Source of the DNA: Bugula neritina
Taxonomy: Eukaryota; Bryozoa; Gymnolaemata; Cheilostomatida; Bugulidae
Length of the DNA stretch: 64,000 bases
NCBI GenBank assembly: GCA_964035545.1
Contig: OZ037765.1
Location: 18,718,698-18,782,697 of the forward strand
Reading direction: 5' to 3'
This document shows positions 39,201 to 52,385 of the stretch, piece after piece. The translations under genes and the position numbers were made by a program. Within the stretch, counting starts at the first letter, position 1. Each line of letters starts with the position of its first letter. The notes below the pieces were generated by a model. It ran no database searches and was not told where the DNA came from. It saw only the letters and a list, made by a program, of their open reading frames with translations.

Positions 39201-42200
39201 TTGTATACTGAACATGAAGCAAAACTTTTAAGTCAGCCTAAATATGTGAATTCTTATGCAATGAGACTAATTTGACGGAGGTTATTCACCTCTACATCCA
39301 TTTCAGATCTGGCATTTAAAAGTTTTTAGGTGAATTATTGCATTTGTTACAGAATTACAAAGTTTTTGTGTAATGTAAAATAGAAAATACCACTTTTTAA
39401 GCAAAAAGTATTGAGAAAATAAAGTACAGAACATTGGGGGGGAAAAGCTTTATTACAGCTATGTGTAAAATTTCAAAAGCTATGTTTGATTGTAATTAGA
39501 AAATATATCTATAACTGACTTTCTTTTGGAGCTATTTGATTGGCCAGTTTATTGAGCATCACTGCTGATAAAACTCAAATGGCCAAATACGGTATTATGC
39601 AATTTGCACAATGGTGCAGCAGATATTTTCAAAAGAGACTGGAATGTAAGCATGTTTCGTTTTATAAAAAGTTACATGCTTAACATAGAAATTACTACTA
39701 CAACAGTGTCTTTTCACTTACGATTTGCTTCATAAAACTACATTTGACTACATCAGAATCTCAGCCGTGTATATTACAGTGTTACAGCTAATCAGGTAGT
39801 ACACTTAGAACTTGCCTCTAAAACCTTCATGTGGTTCTTACTGATGTCAGAGGGATAACTTCCCATAATGTTAGCCAGACTACCAATCACAGGCTCCGTG
39901 GCATATGCTATGTACTTCCTGCAACAAACACTCAACATTATCCCCATCATAATGTAATGCGCAGCACACAATGAAAACTGTATTAAAATATATTCTACAT
40001 TTACATATATATATATATGCAACTATTAAATTTATACTATAATATATACAACATATACTATATATATCTAGTATCACTCGGTATGTAGTATACATCAACT
40101 AGTACATAATACAGCATACATGCATCATAATTCATATTGTGTATAAAAATTTAAAACTTGGCATTATTTTAGCACATGGTTAATTTGATTGTATGAAGAG
40201 TACAGACTGACTGAAGACGCAGGGTGGGGCAGGGAAGAGGGTAGGAGACATGAAATGCCAGAAGTGAGTTTGCGGCAAGCAGGCTTACAAACTTATGATG
40301 TGTATCGACAGGCATATGAGAATATGAGATATTATTAATGAGAAAATAATGACAATGCTAACAGTAATTGAGGTACTCAGGAAAAACTGGAACTTCCAAA
40401 GTAACTGATAGAAATGGTCAAGAATTTCTGCGACGTAGCAGCATAGAGAATAAAAAGTTATGATTGCAGAAGATTAGGTTAAATAATAATAATCAAATAT
40501 TAAGGATGTGTTTCATAAGATTTAGTTAGTCAAGAGGTTTAATTAATTTCTTTTCCCTATATATTTCACTCTATAAAACTCCATTATATCAGAAAAATGA
40601 AGATATTGGTGGAGCTAATTTTAACACTGCACTGTGTGGTTAGAATTTATAATGACACACAGGGATACTAGCAGAAGAGTTTTTCTTCTATATTTTTGCT
40701 ATTTGGAGTCAAGATTATGCTAAACACCCACAGAGGTGAAGAACAGTAGAGCCTCAATGTCCCTAAAGTGCACTAAAATAGCTTACGTAAATGTCAACAG
40801 TGAGTAAAATTAGACTGTGAATTAGATTCCTTCTTGGTAGTTTAATGCCCACTAACGTCACAGTTACTTGACCTTGGTGTGTTTATAACTATGTGATGTT
40901 TATTTATTTACTATTTATTCAAGTTGGTATATATACTAGGTATAATGTTGCTCACTAATGCTAATAGCTTACTGTACAAGACTTGTTGAAGGCATTCAAG
41001 CAAATCAAACATAAATTAAAATGACAGATAAATCACATATTTTCTAAAAATTTAGGCAATTATTATTATATGCAACATCCAGATTTTTAGCATTGAAAAA
41101 TCTCTCTTAAAGCAAGCGTTATTGTGCTTGATTGAACTGCATGGATTTACCTATTCTCTTTGGCTGTCAGAATGACCTTCAGGGTTACGCTGCTGTACTT
41201 CTGAATGTTGTGAGCCATGTCTACATGTTTCCGCACGTAATTCAGAATCGTCTTCTTCTGTTGTTTCAACTTGCTACAGATAGCTTTATCAAACACAAAT
41301 ACGGACACCTCCTGAAAATACACTAGCAGTGAAACAGTATCTTACAGAGATATAGCTAGCTGACAGAGTAGGACCACTTTCAATATCAACTTGCGGAAAT
41401 GGATCTAAAATTTTTCCATGGACTACATGTGCATAACTTAAGGTGTCTGCGCTCTTTTGCGACAGAATTTTGTTGACTGTGCATTGAAGCAACACATAAG
41501 CTGTCAAGAGAATCAAGCAGGTAAACAATTGCTTGCAGAGGTCATGTTATATTATGAATACACAATTAGTGCTGGACAAACTGAAGCAGACTAGAATTCG
41601 ATTACTAAAATTACTATTTTGGATAAATTTGACCATCAAGTGGACTAGTGACTAAAGCTGTTGACGAACGTTCTACTATATATACTGTAATTTACGTACA
41701 GCGCTATGCTGCAATGCTATATATACATATAGTGCTATACATACATACATACATACTGTGCTATACATTTATACATATAGTGCTATACATACATACATAC
41801 TGCTCTATACATATATACATACTGTGCTATACATACATACATAGTGTACTATACATATATACATACTATGCTATACATATATACATATTGTGCTATACAT
41901 ATATACATATTGTGCTACACATACAATTATACATACATATGATGCTAAAAAATACTATGCTATAGGTGATACATGCTAAACTATGCGAGCTGTTTCACAC
42001 AGCCATTGCTGACACAGTTTAGTTATGTTTGTAGGTCACCAAGCACAAGAGATATATTTAGTGATACCATAAAAGAAATATAGAGAATGTTTATGAATTA
42101 TTCTATTGATGCGGAACAAAAGGATTATGTTACAAGAAGGCACTAAGGTATTTGAGAATATAGAATGCCAAGTTGAAGTAAAACTTACAAAGTTCTTACT

Positions 42201-42539
42201 TACGCTTAAACCTACCAGCATCTTTATTAATTTACTTGTTTTGCTTTCATATGAACACAGAGATGTGTGTGTAGATTAGTCTAATGAATTATTTAAGATA
42301 AGTTACAGTAGAAGCCTACTCTCAGCTATACATGCTATTTATCTCACATCAATATAATATACAGATCCTACCGTGTCGGTGGTAGACAGTTTGGTTCTGT
42401 ATATTTTCCAGTAGCCACCGGATGTCCCAATGTACTCTTCGAGTGGGAGAATACCAGTGAGAGGGAGATCTGTTGGTAAACCACTAGACTTCATGGTAAA
42501 GGGTAACATGATTGGTTTATTAGAAGATAGTATAACCAT
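27289..42539 (-). CDS. SCYL2: SCYL2-like (CVAK104) pseudokinase, 15 coding exons
   Basis: SCY1-like adaptor pseudokinase of clathrin/endosomal traffic. Exons, 5' to 3': 42539-42372, 41311-41151, 39918-39816, 37667-37476, 36830-36624, 35520-35404, 35013-34885, 34104-33919, 33296-33036, 32562-32427, 31605-31484, 31253-31027, 30068-29931, 27713-27595, 27473-27289. Phases agree throughout; 816 residues against about 929 in human. Degenerate kinase domain about 27-320: glycine loop GTSGGYWKIY, lysine strand EVSVFVFDK, EPVIGSLANIMG, catalytic loop IHCDVSPRNVI, LSGFHF in place of DFG, SDIFSLGM, and FDIETRPTAQQLL. A HEAT-like helical region follows (about 320-620), then a Thr/Ser-rich tail that I could not align. 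The introns after exons 3 and 5 appear to use GC donors. The ATG at 42539 follows an in-frame stop, but the first 25 residues do not resemble SCYL2, so an upstream first exon is possible. The last exon also contains a good donor (CAG|GTGAGT at 27301), so the C-terminus may differ. Confidence 0.88.
27727..28038. repeat. 34-bp minisatellite, nine copies plus a partial tenth
   Basis: The unit begins CTGTAGTTAGAGGTGTTACA and continues CACACTACTATAC(A/C)TA. Copies differ at a few positions (TTAG/TTCG, ACACAC/ATATAC). The array lies in the SCYL2 intron and begins only 14 bp from the acceptor of the penultimate coding exon (27713). Confidence 0.95.
28480..28494. repeat. Poly-G run
   Basis: Homopolymer guanine run (about 10 or more) in an AT-rich SCYL2 intron. 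A matching G run lies near 24751-24760. Confidence 0.8.
34600..34772 (-). mobile_element. tRNA-derived SINE in a SCYL2 intron
   Basis: On the minus strand a tRNA-like head begins GCCCCTGTGGTATAATGG. It has an A-box-like TGGTATAATGGTTGG (34755-34741) and a B-box-like GGATTCAAGTCC (34713-34702) and then runs into a non-tRNA body. It does not close a proper acceptor stem, so it is a SINE and not a tRNA gene. It lies between SCYL2 exons 7 and 8. Confidence 0.65.
38937..39098. mobile_element. Candidate MITE with 15-bp terminal inverted repeats
   Basis: CTGCGTTTCCATGAC at 38937-38951 is mirrored by GTCATGGAAACACAG at 39084-39098 (14 of 15 match). The element would be 162 bp, inside the 2.1-kb SCYL2 intron 3. 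I see no clear target-site duplication, so the superfamily is open. Confidence 0.45.
41700..41940. repeat. Tandem TACA/TGCTATACAT low-complexity array
   Basis: About 240 bp of irregular units of the form GTGCTATACATACATACATACT. The His/Ile/Tyr-rich open frame across it (41648-41965, plus strand) is an artefact. It lies in the first SCYL2 intron. Confidence 0.9.
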
Positions 42540-44082
42540 TCCCTTAGGAGTTTACAATAAGGCTAAAGCCAGCAGTGTTATTCTCATAACTATTACAGAT
42601 GGTGAAATGTATTTCAATACTAGATTTGAAAGCTGAAAGTAGAGAGTCCACAGGTTGATGTATCTTGAGACTGTTTGAGTTAGAAGTTCTCCCGCAGGTC
42701 TAAAACGCAAATATCATTTGCACTTGAGCATGGCTTGAGTACCTAGTACTGGAATGAGCTGAATTCGAATGATATATAATATTAACACATGATAATTTGT
42801 ATTGAGATGCGCTCAATCAAGCGTGTCAATGAAAACAATGAGGATGAGGTCACTACCCGCTAAACTTTGCTGAACCGCGCTACCAAGATCAAGTCTTTCG
42901 TTCGCGTAGTTTTTTTTAATTAAAACTGTACTCAAATACACCCTTTATAGATTATAGGTCAAATATAAGTCAATATTTTGAGGAAAATTATAGTTGAATT
43001 CACTGCTAAGCTAAATCCCTTCCCTCCTTCAATAGGGAAAGAGCATCTAAAATTATTGATGGTTTAGTCAGTAACCGGTGTTCTGCAAATGCTTAGTAAC
43101 CACAAACAAAAGCTGACAACCCATAGGCTATTCAAGATTTTAGCTCATTTTATTGATTTTTTAAATTACTGTTCCTAGTCAGCTATGTTGAAGGAAACAA
43201 TCACCTTGCAAAATTATTGGTAAAATTATAAGTTATGTTTCTGAGCTGAAAAGACTAGATAATGCAAGCGAAAGTTTAACATAATTATTGGGTGTATGCT
43301 GCTTTATCACTTTAGCCACATATTTTTAGATTACTTCAAGGCAATAAATGTTTCAGCACTTTCACATAATACTTTAGCAAATACAGGACCACAGCTCACA
43401 AGAGAATACAACTTCTCACTATTAAAACAACACAACTTCAAGGCAGTACGTTGCGCTCGATCACAGCTAATCTACAAGGTGCAACCTTTTTGTGGTTAAT
43501 GATATAGTAGAAGGATGATGGGAACCGCAATAAGACCACTATACAAAAAACTAAACTATTGCAACCAATAACTACATTATTACAATATTTTCATATTTAA
43601 GATTATTTTATTTCATCCCTTTAGACCACAGAAAGTAGCATTGCAGGTTGGGGTGGGGTGTGGAGGTGGCTCTGTTGATAGATCTGATGTGTACAACTAA
43701 TAGCAGAGTAAAGGTCTATGCCACACCATGTAATACTAAATTTAGAAACAGCTTTTGAAAAACTCTGTATTAATAAAATTTTAGTTTAAATTTAGAGTTT
43801 AGAAACAATTAAATTTTAATGGCCTATACCATCTATGTTTGTAAATAGATACTACTTAGTATAAAATTCATCAATAATTTAAAATGGACCACTCAGAAAT
43901 TTAAAACACATTTTCCTAACGTAAAATTTTAGCGCCCCTGTGATGTTTTGAAAATCGAGAAAGTTTCAGAATATTTTGGTCATTAAAACTTCGCTGTAAT
44001 TTTTAAAATCAAACCAAAGTTCAAATAAACATATAAAAAGATAAACCTGAGTATAATAGCGGGTGTTCAATTACCTGACTAA
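42540..44082. other. Spacer between the SCYL2 5' end and the RPP40 3' end
   Basis: Tail-to-head spacing of about 1.5 kb between two minus-strand genes. It should hold the SCYL2 promoter and 5' UTR and the RPP40 3' UTR. TTTATT at 43606-43611 is a possible minus-strand AATAAA for RPP40. No exon seen. Confidence 0.5.
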
Positions 44083-47000
44083 TCAAGGACAAGCATCATG
44101 AGATCCTAGACCAGATATCAACCAGTAAGTACCATCAGAAAAGAGAACTACAGAGTATATATTGTCTCCATCCATCAGAAATCCATGCTCTTTGCTACCC
44201 CAGCTAACCGGTGCATCAGCGAATCCATGAACAGTCAACACACACCACCCATGGGCCGGGCTATGCTCTCTACAATTTTATTAATTGACAATAACAAAGA
44301 TGTTCAGTAAACTGTCTTGGCATATCTAATTTCTAATGCTGTGGTAAGGTATCAGTAGAAAGCATGCTTTTTTTGCCTTTTTCTTGCAGATTATAAAGCC
44401 TGAAGACTATTACAAAATTACATCATAATCAGGTATTTTTCAGAAACATACTCTGATTTGTTGTCTAAAATTTTGGCCAATGCCTGCATTTTCATTTAAT
44501 CGGAGTTCCACATGTGCGATAACTTGTCGATATAAAGCAACATGTGTTAATTCATCACGGCTGGAAAACTAGCCACCATTAGATATTTTAACACTGCTGC
44601 AATGTTTATTGTATCAGGAGTTGGGAGGGCTGCATGCCTACTTCAATATGTAAAAAAATCACATATAACACATTTAATTACTTCGAAACTGTCTATTAGT
44701 TTGTATCAAAATTGTACGCTACATATTTTTACCAATTGTATAGTAATTTACTGCTGAAAAAGGTACATACGGGTTTGGCTATATTAGCGACATTTCTAAT
44801 TCTTCTTTTCTCCGTTATGAAAACACATATATTACAATTAAATATCCAATTAAAAGATGTTTCAATAGTCAAAAATTGGCCGAGTAGGTCAACAATAGTT
44901 TGGATCTCTAAACATTTTATTTTTGATTTTAAATCTTGAAGATCCAGAATATTTGAGAAATTTCAAGGATGACAACTTTTTGTTATTTCAGATAGAGTTT
45001 TAGTTTGTTGAGCATAATATTGTTACAAAAAGTTGTTTAAATATTAAAGTAAGTCTATTATAACACTATTCAAAATTTTGAAAATAATTTCGATTCTAGA
45101 GGCGAAAACTTTCTGGCATTTCAGCAAATGACGTAACAGACATTTATGTATGGCTACAGCACAAGCTTACAAGTGAATAGATAGCCTGTGAGAACAAACA
45201 ATACCTGAGATGTTCCAACCGGCCTAAGATATCTGTTATAGAGATAAGACCTGTAACTGTTTCTCTAAAGACACCCTGAATGTGTTGATGAGGCTGTGGA
45301 CACGTGTAGGTGGAGACATACAGATCTTCATCTTTCAGCTTATTTCTCTCTCTACATAACGTAGTACTGCATTCTATTTCACTATGAACGAGCATCTCGC
45401 ATGAGATGATAATGCATGTGTCTTAAAATGATGCTAGAGTCTCAAGAACAAAAATATATCTGATAGAGTTTAAATTCCATTGAAAGCTATAATAAAAATA
45501 CTACTTCATCACTTATGACTAAAGGTTAGGGCAATACACATCACAGTATACATATTTAAGAACTTTAATATTTCCTCAGAAGTTTATTTTTTCTTTGGCC
45601 TATTATACAATTATTTTTCAGGATTTTAAAAATGATTATTTTTATTAGACAATTAAAAATTTTTCAGGTTACCAATTAAATACAAGAAACTTAATTTTTA
45701 ATTTGGAAAAAAGCATTGGTATGCTTTAAGTCTTAAGACGTCAAAAAATGCAAATAAAAATATTTAGTCAGTGTATTATACAAATTGGTTTTCACTTTAC
45801 AAAGTCTAAGCTTTTATAAACTAATTAAGCATTTATAGTTACAAGTACTTATGGGAAAGTGTTATAATTTTCACAATATTTATAAAAACAATGTACCAAA
45901 ACTTGAAAACTAAATTTCCTTCTTTTAATAGAGTAATTCAACAAAGCATAACATAGTGAACCATGCTGCCTTTCATTGGTTTCTACCGCATCTGGATATA
46001 GCAAAATAGATAAAACTTTATCCTCTAAAACAGCACAGCGAAATTTACTTCTAGAGGAGTTTCAGCACACCACCAGTAATGCTTCAAATCAAAGCAATGG
46101 CATCATATAAATCAATCGGATGACGGTGTTGAAATTTTCAGCAAAGAGACAATACTAGCTTTCATAAAAATTTAGGTACCAGGCTTTTTAATTAAACACT
46201 TATAATTAAACACATTATTCGCCTGCCTAACGTTTATATCACAGGAGACTGCACCCAGCCACTCCCACAGATCCAAGTAATCTGCACAGCCTTCAGTTTC
46301 ATCTGATATATGATGTGGATTCAGTATAGGACATGTGACAACAGATGGCATATCCTGAGACGATAACTCCACATCCATTTCCTTGCATTTATACCCAATA
46401 GACTGGAAATATCTGCATACTGACACTGGAGCTATTGACTCATCTACAACAGATTGTGATCAGTCAGACTGGAGAAGAGCAGTAGAACAGACACATGTAT
46501 TCTATTCATCACTCAACATAGAAACAGTGAAAGACTTGCACTGCATACCTCATCTTTGCCTCTTAGAAAATACTCTCAATTTCCGATTTTCTAGAGAGAC
46601 ACATATTTACTCAAAATATAGAACCTATTCAGTCAACTTACTATGGTCTATAGCCTATACCATTGTGTTTTATTATGATATATTCAATAGTATATTCACA
46701 GTGATTACATGAAGATGCATGGACCTGTCAGTGATGAACTTAGGGGTTCATACAAAACTCTTTTGGTTCAGATGGTTTTAATCTTGCATAGATCCACTAC
46801 GCTTAGTTGAAAATAGGAAAATTAATAGAAAAGACAAAGAACTGAACAGATTGTATAAAAAATTCAAATTACATAATTTTATGTGATTTGAAAATATTTG
46901 CAGCAACTTCATTGGCTACTGATATGGAGGTGAATTATCTCAAAGGAGTCAACAAACATGACACTTTACACATATACGGTCTGGCACACAGGATTGAAAC

Positions 47001-48773
47001 AAAAATTGAATAGGTTACCAGTTTTCCGAATACCAACTATTATAATAGAAATAGTAATTCAAACCCAAGCAACTGCATGAAAATGAGATGGTGTAGCCGG
47101 AACATTGTGCAACACAGAAAGGAAAGAAATATATACCCATAGGGGTCCACGTAAACACGACATTGTAGTATTGAGTATGACGCTCCGCAAAACAATTTCT
47201 TGCGTTTTCATAATTCTTTTTGCCCGGCTGGAAGAATGGTTTGGTGAGATCAATCTCTACAACTAAACAAACCAACAGCTATGTAACTTGATGACCAAAT
47301 ATCCAGTGGCTAATAACATCTGTGTTGGTAACAATACTTCAAATGCACCAGAAATTGCAACTAGATAACAGCCAAGAAGATTTTATTTAATTTATTTATT
47401 TCAACCTATAACTTCATTGATGATGCCTGGCAGCATTAAATCATATTGCGTGATTAAAGACTCCAATACCAAAACACAAACCCTAAAACCAAGTCTTTTC
47501 CCTATAACTAATACTTACCGTATTTTGACTGGCTGCCCTTCTTAACATTATACGCAGAAGGTTTACCATCAATACCCAACTGCTGGTAAGACTGTTTAGT
47601 GAGATGGAGGATCAAGTGACCAGAAGGTGATACACTTATGACATCCTCGTCATCTATCTTACTGTGACAAGAGAGTAACTGCAGGGTGCCTACAAGTTAG
47701 TTCAAGAGGAGGCAGTTGTACTGTTCAATAGATGAGTGAGAATATTAGATAATCCAGGCAAAGTAACGCGAGCATAGCTTTTACTAAACACTTACAATGA
47801 CATAACGTAATATATGACAAAAGCTGGAGAGTATTGAATAGGTATTAATGATGATAGTTGTACACTAAAACAGCGATTCATTGCAAATTTTCGAAGATCT
47901 GCTTGTTTTGCAGCTTGGTGCAAGTGAGTTTTTTGCTCAACCTAAAATATTATTGTTGGTTTAAATATAAACTTAAAACACAATATTTTATTTCAAAGAC
48001 AGTTTTTCATGTTTTGAACTTTGATTACATCAGAGGAAACAGGAAGCCATAAGCAGTTATCTAACTCCACTGTATGCTGTATATATGCATACTAGAATGT
48101 AGAAATGATTTCCTTCAAAACCCTAAGTTATGTAGGAGCATTAAACTTGTAACAAAATAAAACTGCATTACCTCTTTTAATAAAAGCTTCAATAAAAGCT
48201 TTGTGGATGAGTGAGCTAACTTGTATTCTTGCTTCAAAGTATTTGCTGCTTCCAATATAATTGAGGTTTGCTTCTTCATTACGACAATTAGGAATAAATG
48301 TTTCTAACTGAAACAAAGACAAAATTCTGGGTTGTGGTGCATTGTAACAAAAAACATCAAAATGACTGCAATATCTGTTCATTCCAAAAAGAGCCAAAAC
48401 AAGGTAGAATGTAAAATGCTGTTTTCTTATATTAATTATGCAGACCATGAAGAAAATGTTGTAAGAGAAAATAATTACGGTACAACTCATTCTATAAATG
48501 CAAGCATACATAACTCCAAAACTGTACACAAGATATTAAATTAAATTGTCAGCTACTACAGAAAACTTTTGCAAAAGAAATTTAAACACAGATATATTAA
48601 AAGTTTAATAATTTTCAACTCATATATCATTTAGATATAAAAGCACTTACCATAAAATTAAAAGGGTGGTCTTTTATATGTTTGTAAAGTTTTGACTGTG
48701 GATGGTTGATGTGTGACTGTTCAATCACTAGTCTGCTAGCAGGGCAGCAAAGGGCAGGAAGTGGAATAGACAT
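44083..48773 (-). CDS. RPP40: Ribonuclease P/MRP protein subunit p40, 7 coding exons, complete
   Basis: Protein subunit of nuclear RNase P (tRNA 5' maturation), shared with RNase MRP in vertebrates. Coding exons, 5' to 3': 48773-48651, 48307-48172, 47689-47519, 47262-47137, 46419-46200, 45351-45205, 44269-44083. All phases agree; 369 residues against 363 in human. Matches run in order along the human protein: HKAFIEAFIKRG (human ELITPEFISTFIKKG), KIDDEDVISVSPSGHLIL, VEIDLTKPFF, DLWEWLGAVSCDIN (LFDWLGAVFSNVD), YVSTYTCPQP, TGLISITDILGRLEHL, and the C-terminal HGFADAPVSWGSKEHGF (human QGFADSPVSWEKNEHGF). The end ...LGSHDACP parallels VGANDHCPP. The ATG at 48773 lies 32 nt after an acceptor-like ttgtag, so a 5' UTR intron is likely. 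Confidence 0.94.
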
Positions 48774-49867
48774 GAATAATAGCCTTTGTGACCTACAATG
48801 GTGGTCCTTTATCAAGTTTTAGTTGCTATCTTTAAGTATTATTTAGATCTACAACTAAGGTAACTTCTAAGAAGGCATGTATAAATATAGAAGTGCAACA
48901 ATAAAATTCATTAAGGTTTCAAACTAACAAAACCTAACAAAAATGATTTGCTGCTGAACAAAAAATCCAACTTTTTCCTTAAATGTATGAGACGCAAATT
49001 TCAATTTTCAACAGATGGTTCAGACTTGCCTTACAAAATATTTTCACACAGCAGCGGTTGCAGCAGTAACAAGAGCAGCAAGGACACAAGTAGTGGAGAG
49101 AAAGATGCTATAAAATAACACAATCTATATATTTCTGACTAGTAATGTTAGAACAAATATAATACTAATGCAATTCAGTTTCAAACACAGTGCAACTATA
49201 GTTGGCACAGTGAATTTAAAAGTGACTGCTGGCACTGGTGTTAAAATTACAGTTACTGACTAGTGAATTGCAAATAATAATAGTGATTAGTTTTGGTATA
49301 ATTATTAGAGTTATGTTTATTATGAATAAAATCACTCTGATTAAGTAACTATGACCCTTATGTCAGTGTACAAGTCATAGATTGTCTGTTATCACAATAA
49401 CTGATGGACCTAGTATGTCAGCAACTGCACTGTGAAAATTGCTAAACTATACCTATTATTTCAAAATTTAAAAAAGTCTTAACCTCTATCATGATGATAA
49501 TAGTAATGAAATGACTATGAGTAAGAAACTGGCAAATGAGTATGATGATCACTCATTCACAATTTAATGATCATTAGAATTTAGGGAATCAGTATGAGCA
49601 TCAGTATAACTATAAAGCAAAAGACTGATTCAATAACACAAAATGAACATTATTATTATGATAACTACCTTTATAAAAATATTAAATCAAATAAAGCAAT
49701 TTAAATTAGAAGTTGAAAATATAATTTACTAAAGTTTTTATTTCTATAGACTCTTAGTACTACTATTACTATTACTACTAGATTACTTTTTAGATTTAGT
49801 ATTGGTATTCAGTTTCACTATTCAACATTCCCTTACTATTAATATTGTCGCTTGAGTTTGAATTTCG

Positions 49868-50058
49868 GGAGTACCCATGATGTAGTGCTTAGAGTGCTGG
49901 CCTAGCAACCACGAGGTCAGCAGTTTGAGTTCAAACACCGACAGTAATGACAGAAAGGACAGAAAGGACATTCCGTACTAACTGTTTTTATGCCACATCA
50001 GAAAGCCCCTAGCTCGCTTCAAAAAACCCTTTCTATCAGGGGTTCTCACAGTGATTTA
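49868..50058 (+). mobile_element. tRNA-like SINE
   Basis: The head carries A-box-like TGTAGTGCTTAGAGTGCTGG (49881-49900) and B-box-like GAGTTCAAACACC (49927-49939), followed by a body with a duplicated AGAAAGGAC and a tail ending TCAGGGGTTCTCACAGTG. A truncated copy of the tail is at 5641-5712 in inverted orientation. The family differs from the SINE at 34.6 kb. Confidence 0.6.
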
Positions 50059-50559
50059 AGTTTGAATTTCAGTATTACTAAATAGTCTATTAGTATTAGA
50101 TTTAGTATTCCTGTTTATCAGTTTCAGTTTATGGGTATATTTAAATTATTATTTTAAATTTTGGTATATTTTCATCTACCACAAATTGAAATATACCAGA
50201 TCAATATCATTATGATTATCATAAAGATAATTATAATGATTAAATTTAATATTATAATCATTATTATAATAATGATAATGCAAATCACTAAAAATTTAAA
50301 GTAAATCACTATGAATAAATGACTATGACTATCGTCTATCTGTATTACTATTATTAATTGTAAAGTCACTTTAAAATGAGTAAAATCACTAAATTTAAAA
50401 TGAAAATATTTAGCATTATGATATTCTGGTAGACTCGTACAGATAATGATACTCATAGTGATAGTTTGCTACTCATAGAGTATCTTAGCCATACTCATAG
50501 TTGTACTCATACTGATAGTGATGCTGTTTACTTCAGTTTATTACCTCAATTGAGGCAGA

Positions 50560-51110
50560 ACTTCCGCAGCAACTGGAATGTCCATAGGGCGGTCTCTGGT
50601 GACAGTTTATATTGGGCCAGAGTTAGCATTTGTTGTTGTGTAATTGTTTATTATATTCTCCGCGCATCTCTAAATCTTATGAATTTTTGCAGCAGAAAAA
50701 TAATGCGACCGGAGTCCTAACTCATTCCTTGCCTCAGATACACTGTCAGTGCGTCCCTTCAGATAGCTTATGAACCGTATGGCACTGTTCTGGACCAGCT
50801 CTATATCATAATCATGCACCTTGCTTCTCGTAGCAGTATCCCAAAACTACATCTGGCTCTACATAATCAAGTATAGGCTAGTCTGTATAGGTCTGCATAA
50901 TGATAGACTTGTGTAAGCCAGTAGCTTAGCATCTTTTGAAGCATCGTGATCATACATCAATCAACTTTAAGTTTTGATTTCTCCAAGGACTTTCGGGGAG
51001 TTGGTACACTTCTCATTTATGTGCTGATCAAATCTTAGGTCTGACTGGATTGTTACCCAAAGGTATTTAGTATTTTCTGCCCATGAAAGGCATCAGTATG
51101 TGCCTGTGGT
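50560..51110 (-). pseudogene. Decayed non-LTR retrotransposon reverse-transcriptase 3' fragment
   Basis: Minus-strand translation in shifting frames gives the typical end of a jockey/CR1-type RT ORF: KYLWVTIQSDLRFDQHINEK, then LAYTSLSLCRPI, PILDYVEPDVV, WDTATRSKVHDYDIELVQN and SAIRFISYLKGRTDSVSEAR followed by NELGLRSH. Known LINEs have YLGVxxxxxLxxxxHI, LxRPxLEYxxxVWDP and LExVQRRAxRFV at these places. Several frameshifts and stops make it non-functional. Confidence 0.8.
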
Positions 51111-51346
51111 ACCGAGTTTGTACTGATAGTCAATGTGATACTCATAGTCATAGAGTATCATAGTGCCAGGCCCAGTGTCGCTGTCAGTGAATGTGATACT
51201 CAAGTCATATTGATATTCATATTTATTTATTTATTACTCTGTATTCATATTGAGCTTGACATTTATAGACTTTGAGCCACTCTGACTCTACTAAAACTAA
51301 AAGTAAAAGTTAAAACTCAAAGTCAAACTTAATCATAATGATAATT

Positions 51347-51420
51347 TAAATCTAATACTAATAGTAATACTAATACTAATAGTAATAGTAATACTAATAG
51401 TTATAGTAATTCACTAATAG
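51347..51420. repeat. TAATAC/TAATAG simple repeat
   Basis: Trinucleotide-based tract of alternating TAATAC and TAATAG units. Related TAC/TAT triplet tracts lie near 49.76 kb. Confidence 0.85.
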
Positions 51421-52385
51421 TAATTGAATTTTAAATTTTATTTTTACTCCAAATTCAATGAAGTTATTTTCAATTATATAGCAACTAGACGTAACTGTAA
51501 TAATACAAACTGAATAACTAAAATACAATACTAAGCAATATTAAATCCTCTGTAAACTACACACTGGATTAAAAGCTACACAGCTTAAAGTTTAAAACAT
51601 TGTCAATATCATTGCGACTATTAAGTATTATAATACTACTACCAGACATGCCTTCTGTTGTTAGCCAGTTGGTAGAAGACACCTTCTTAAATAGTTTTGT
51701 ATTCAATATTGATCTACATCCTACCTACGTACACTATTTTTAGACTAGATAGAGAGGGAGCGCTTAATATTTACTAACCGACAACTCCTAAAAACATCTA
51801 CGAGCTCATTGCGAGTGCATAACATCTCCTCAACAACATCTGCCCGCCCATTTTAGTCCTATCTTGCAATAATGAACCTTATTTTTCCTAATAAAGTACA
51901 ATTATTATAGTCTACATGTGTTAAATTTTCGAAATGCTTATGTTAGAGATGACTCGAAATTTTGCTAAGAGTCACATTAAAAAGTTGAACACTTATGCTG
52001 GTCAGAAATTTTTATGTTTGTAAAGCATGCAGTTGCATATTTTTAAAATAAAATTTAAAGGCAACTTTCTTTTTTCTAAATTATTGAAGTGTTTTGAAGA
52101 ATCTAGTCTTGACCTCAACTTAGGCGACACATATTTCATCACCATTATGTTTCACAAACTTCAACTATTGAAACTGTGCTGAAAATGTGAAACTATACTA
52201 AAATTCTGGCGTGTTTTAACAAGCAATTAAAATAGGTCAAGAATCAAGATAATTAATATGTCTTAAATTTTTGACATAATGGTGATTTGTAAACAAATAG
52301 GCAACCTGTAGTAGCAACTTGAGAAACGTGTTTACAACTTATATTTGGACATGTCACACTTTTTAAACTCAACATTCAACTAGAG

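Noticed and set aside
41648-41965. 105-codon frame rich in His, Ile and Tyr
   Set aside because: Translation of the TACA tandem repeat.
48128-48529. 133-codon minus-strand frame as a gene of its own
   Set aside because: Only 48307-48172 is coding, as RPP40 exon 2; the rest is intron read-through.
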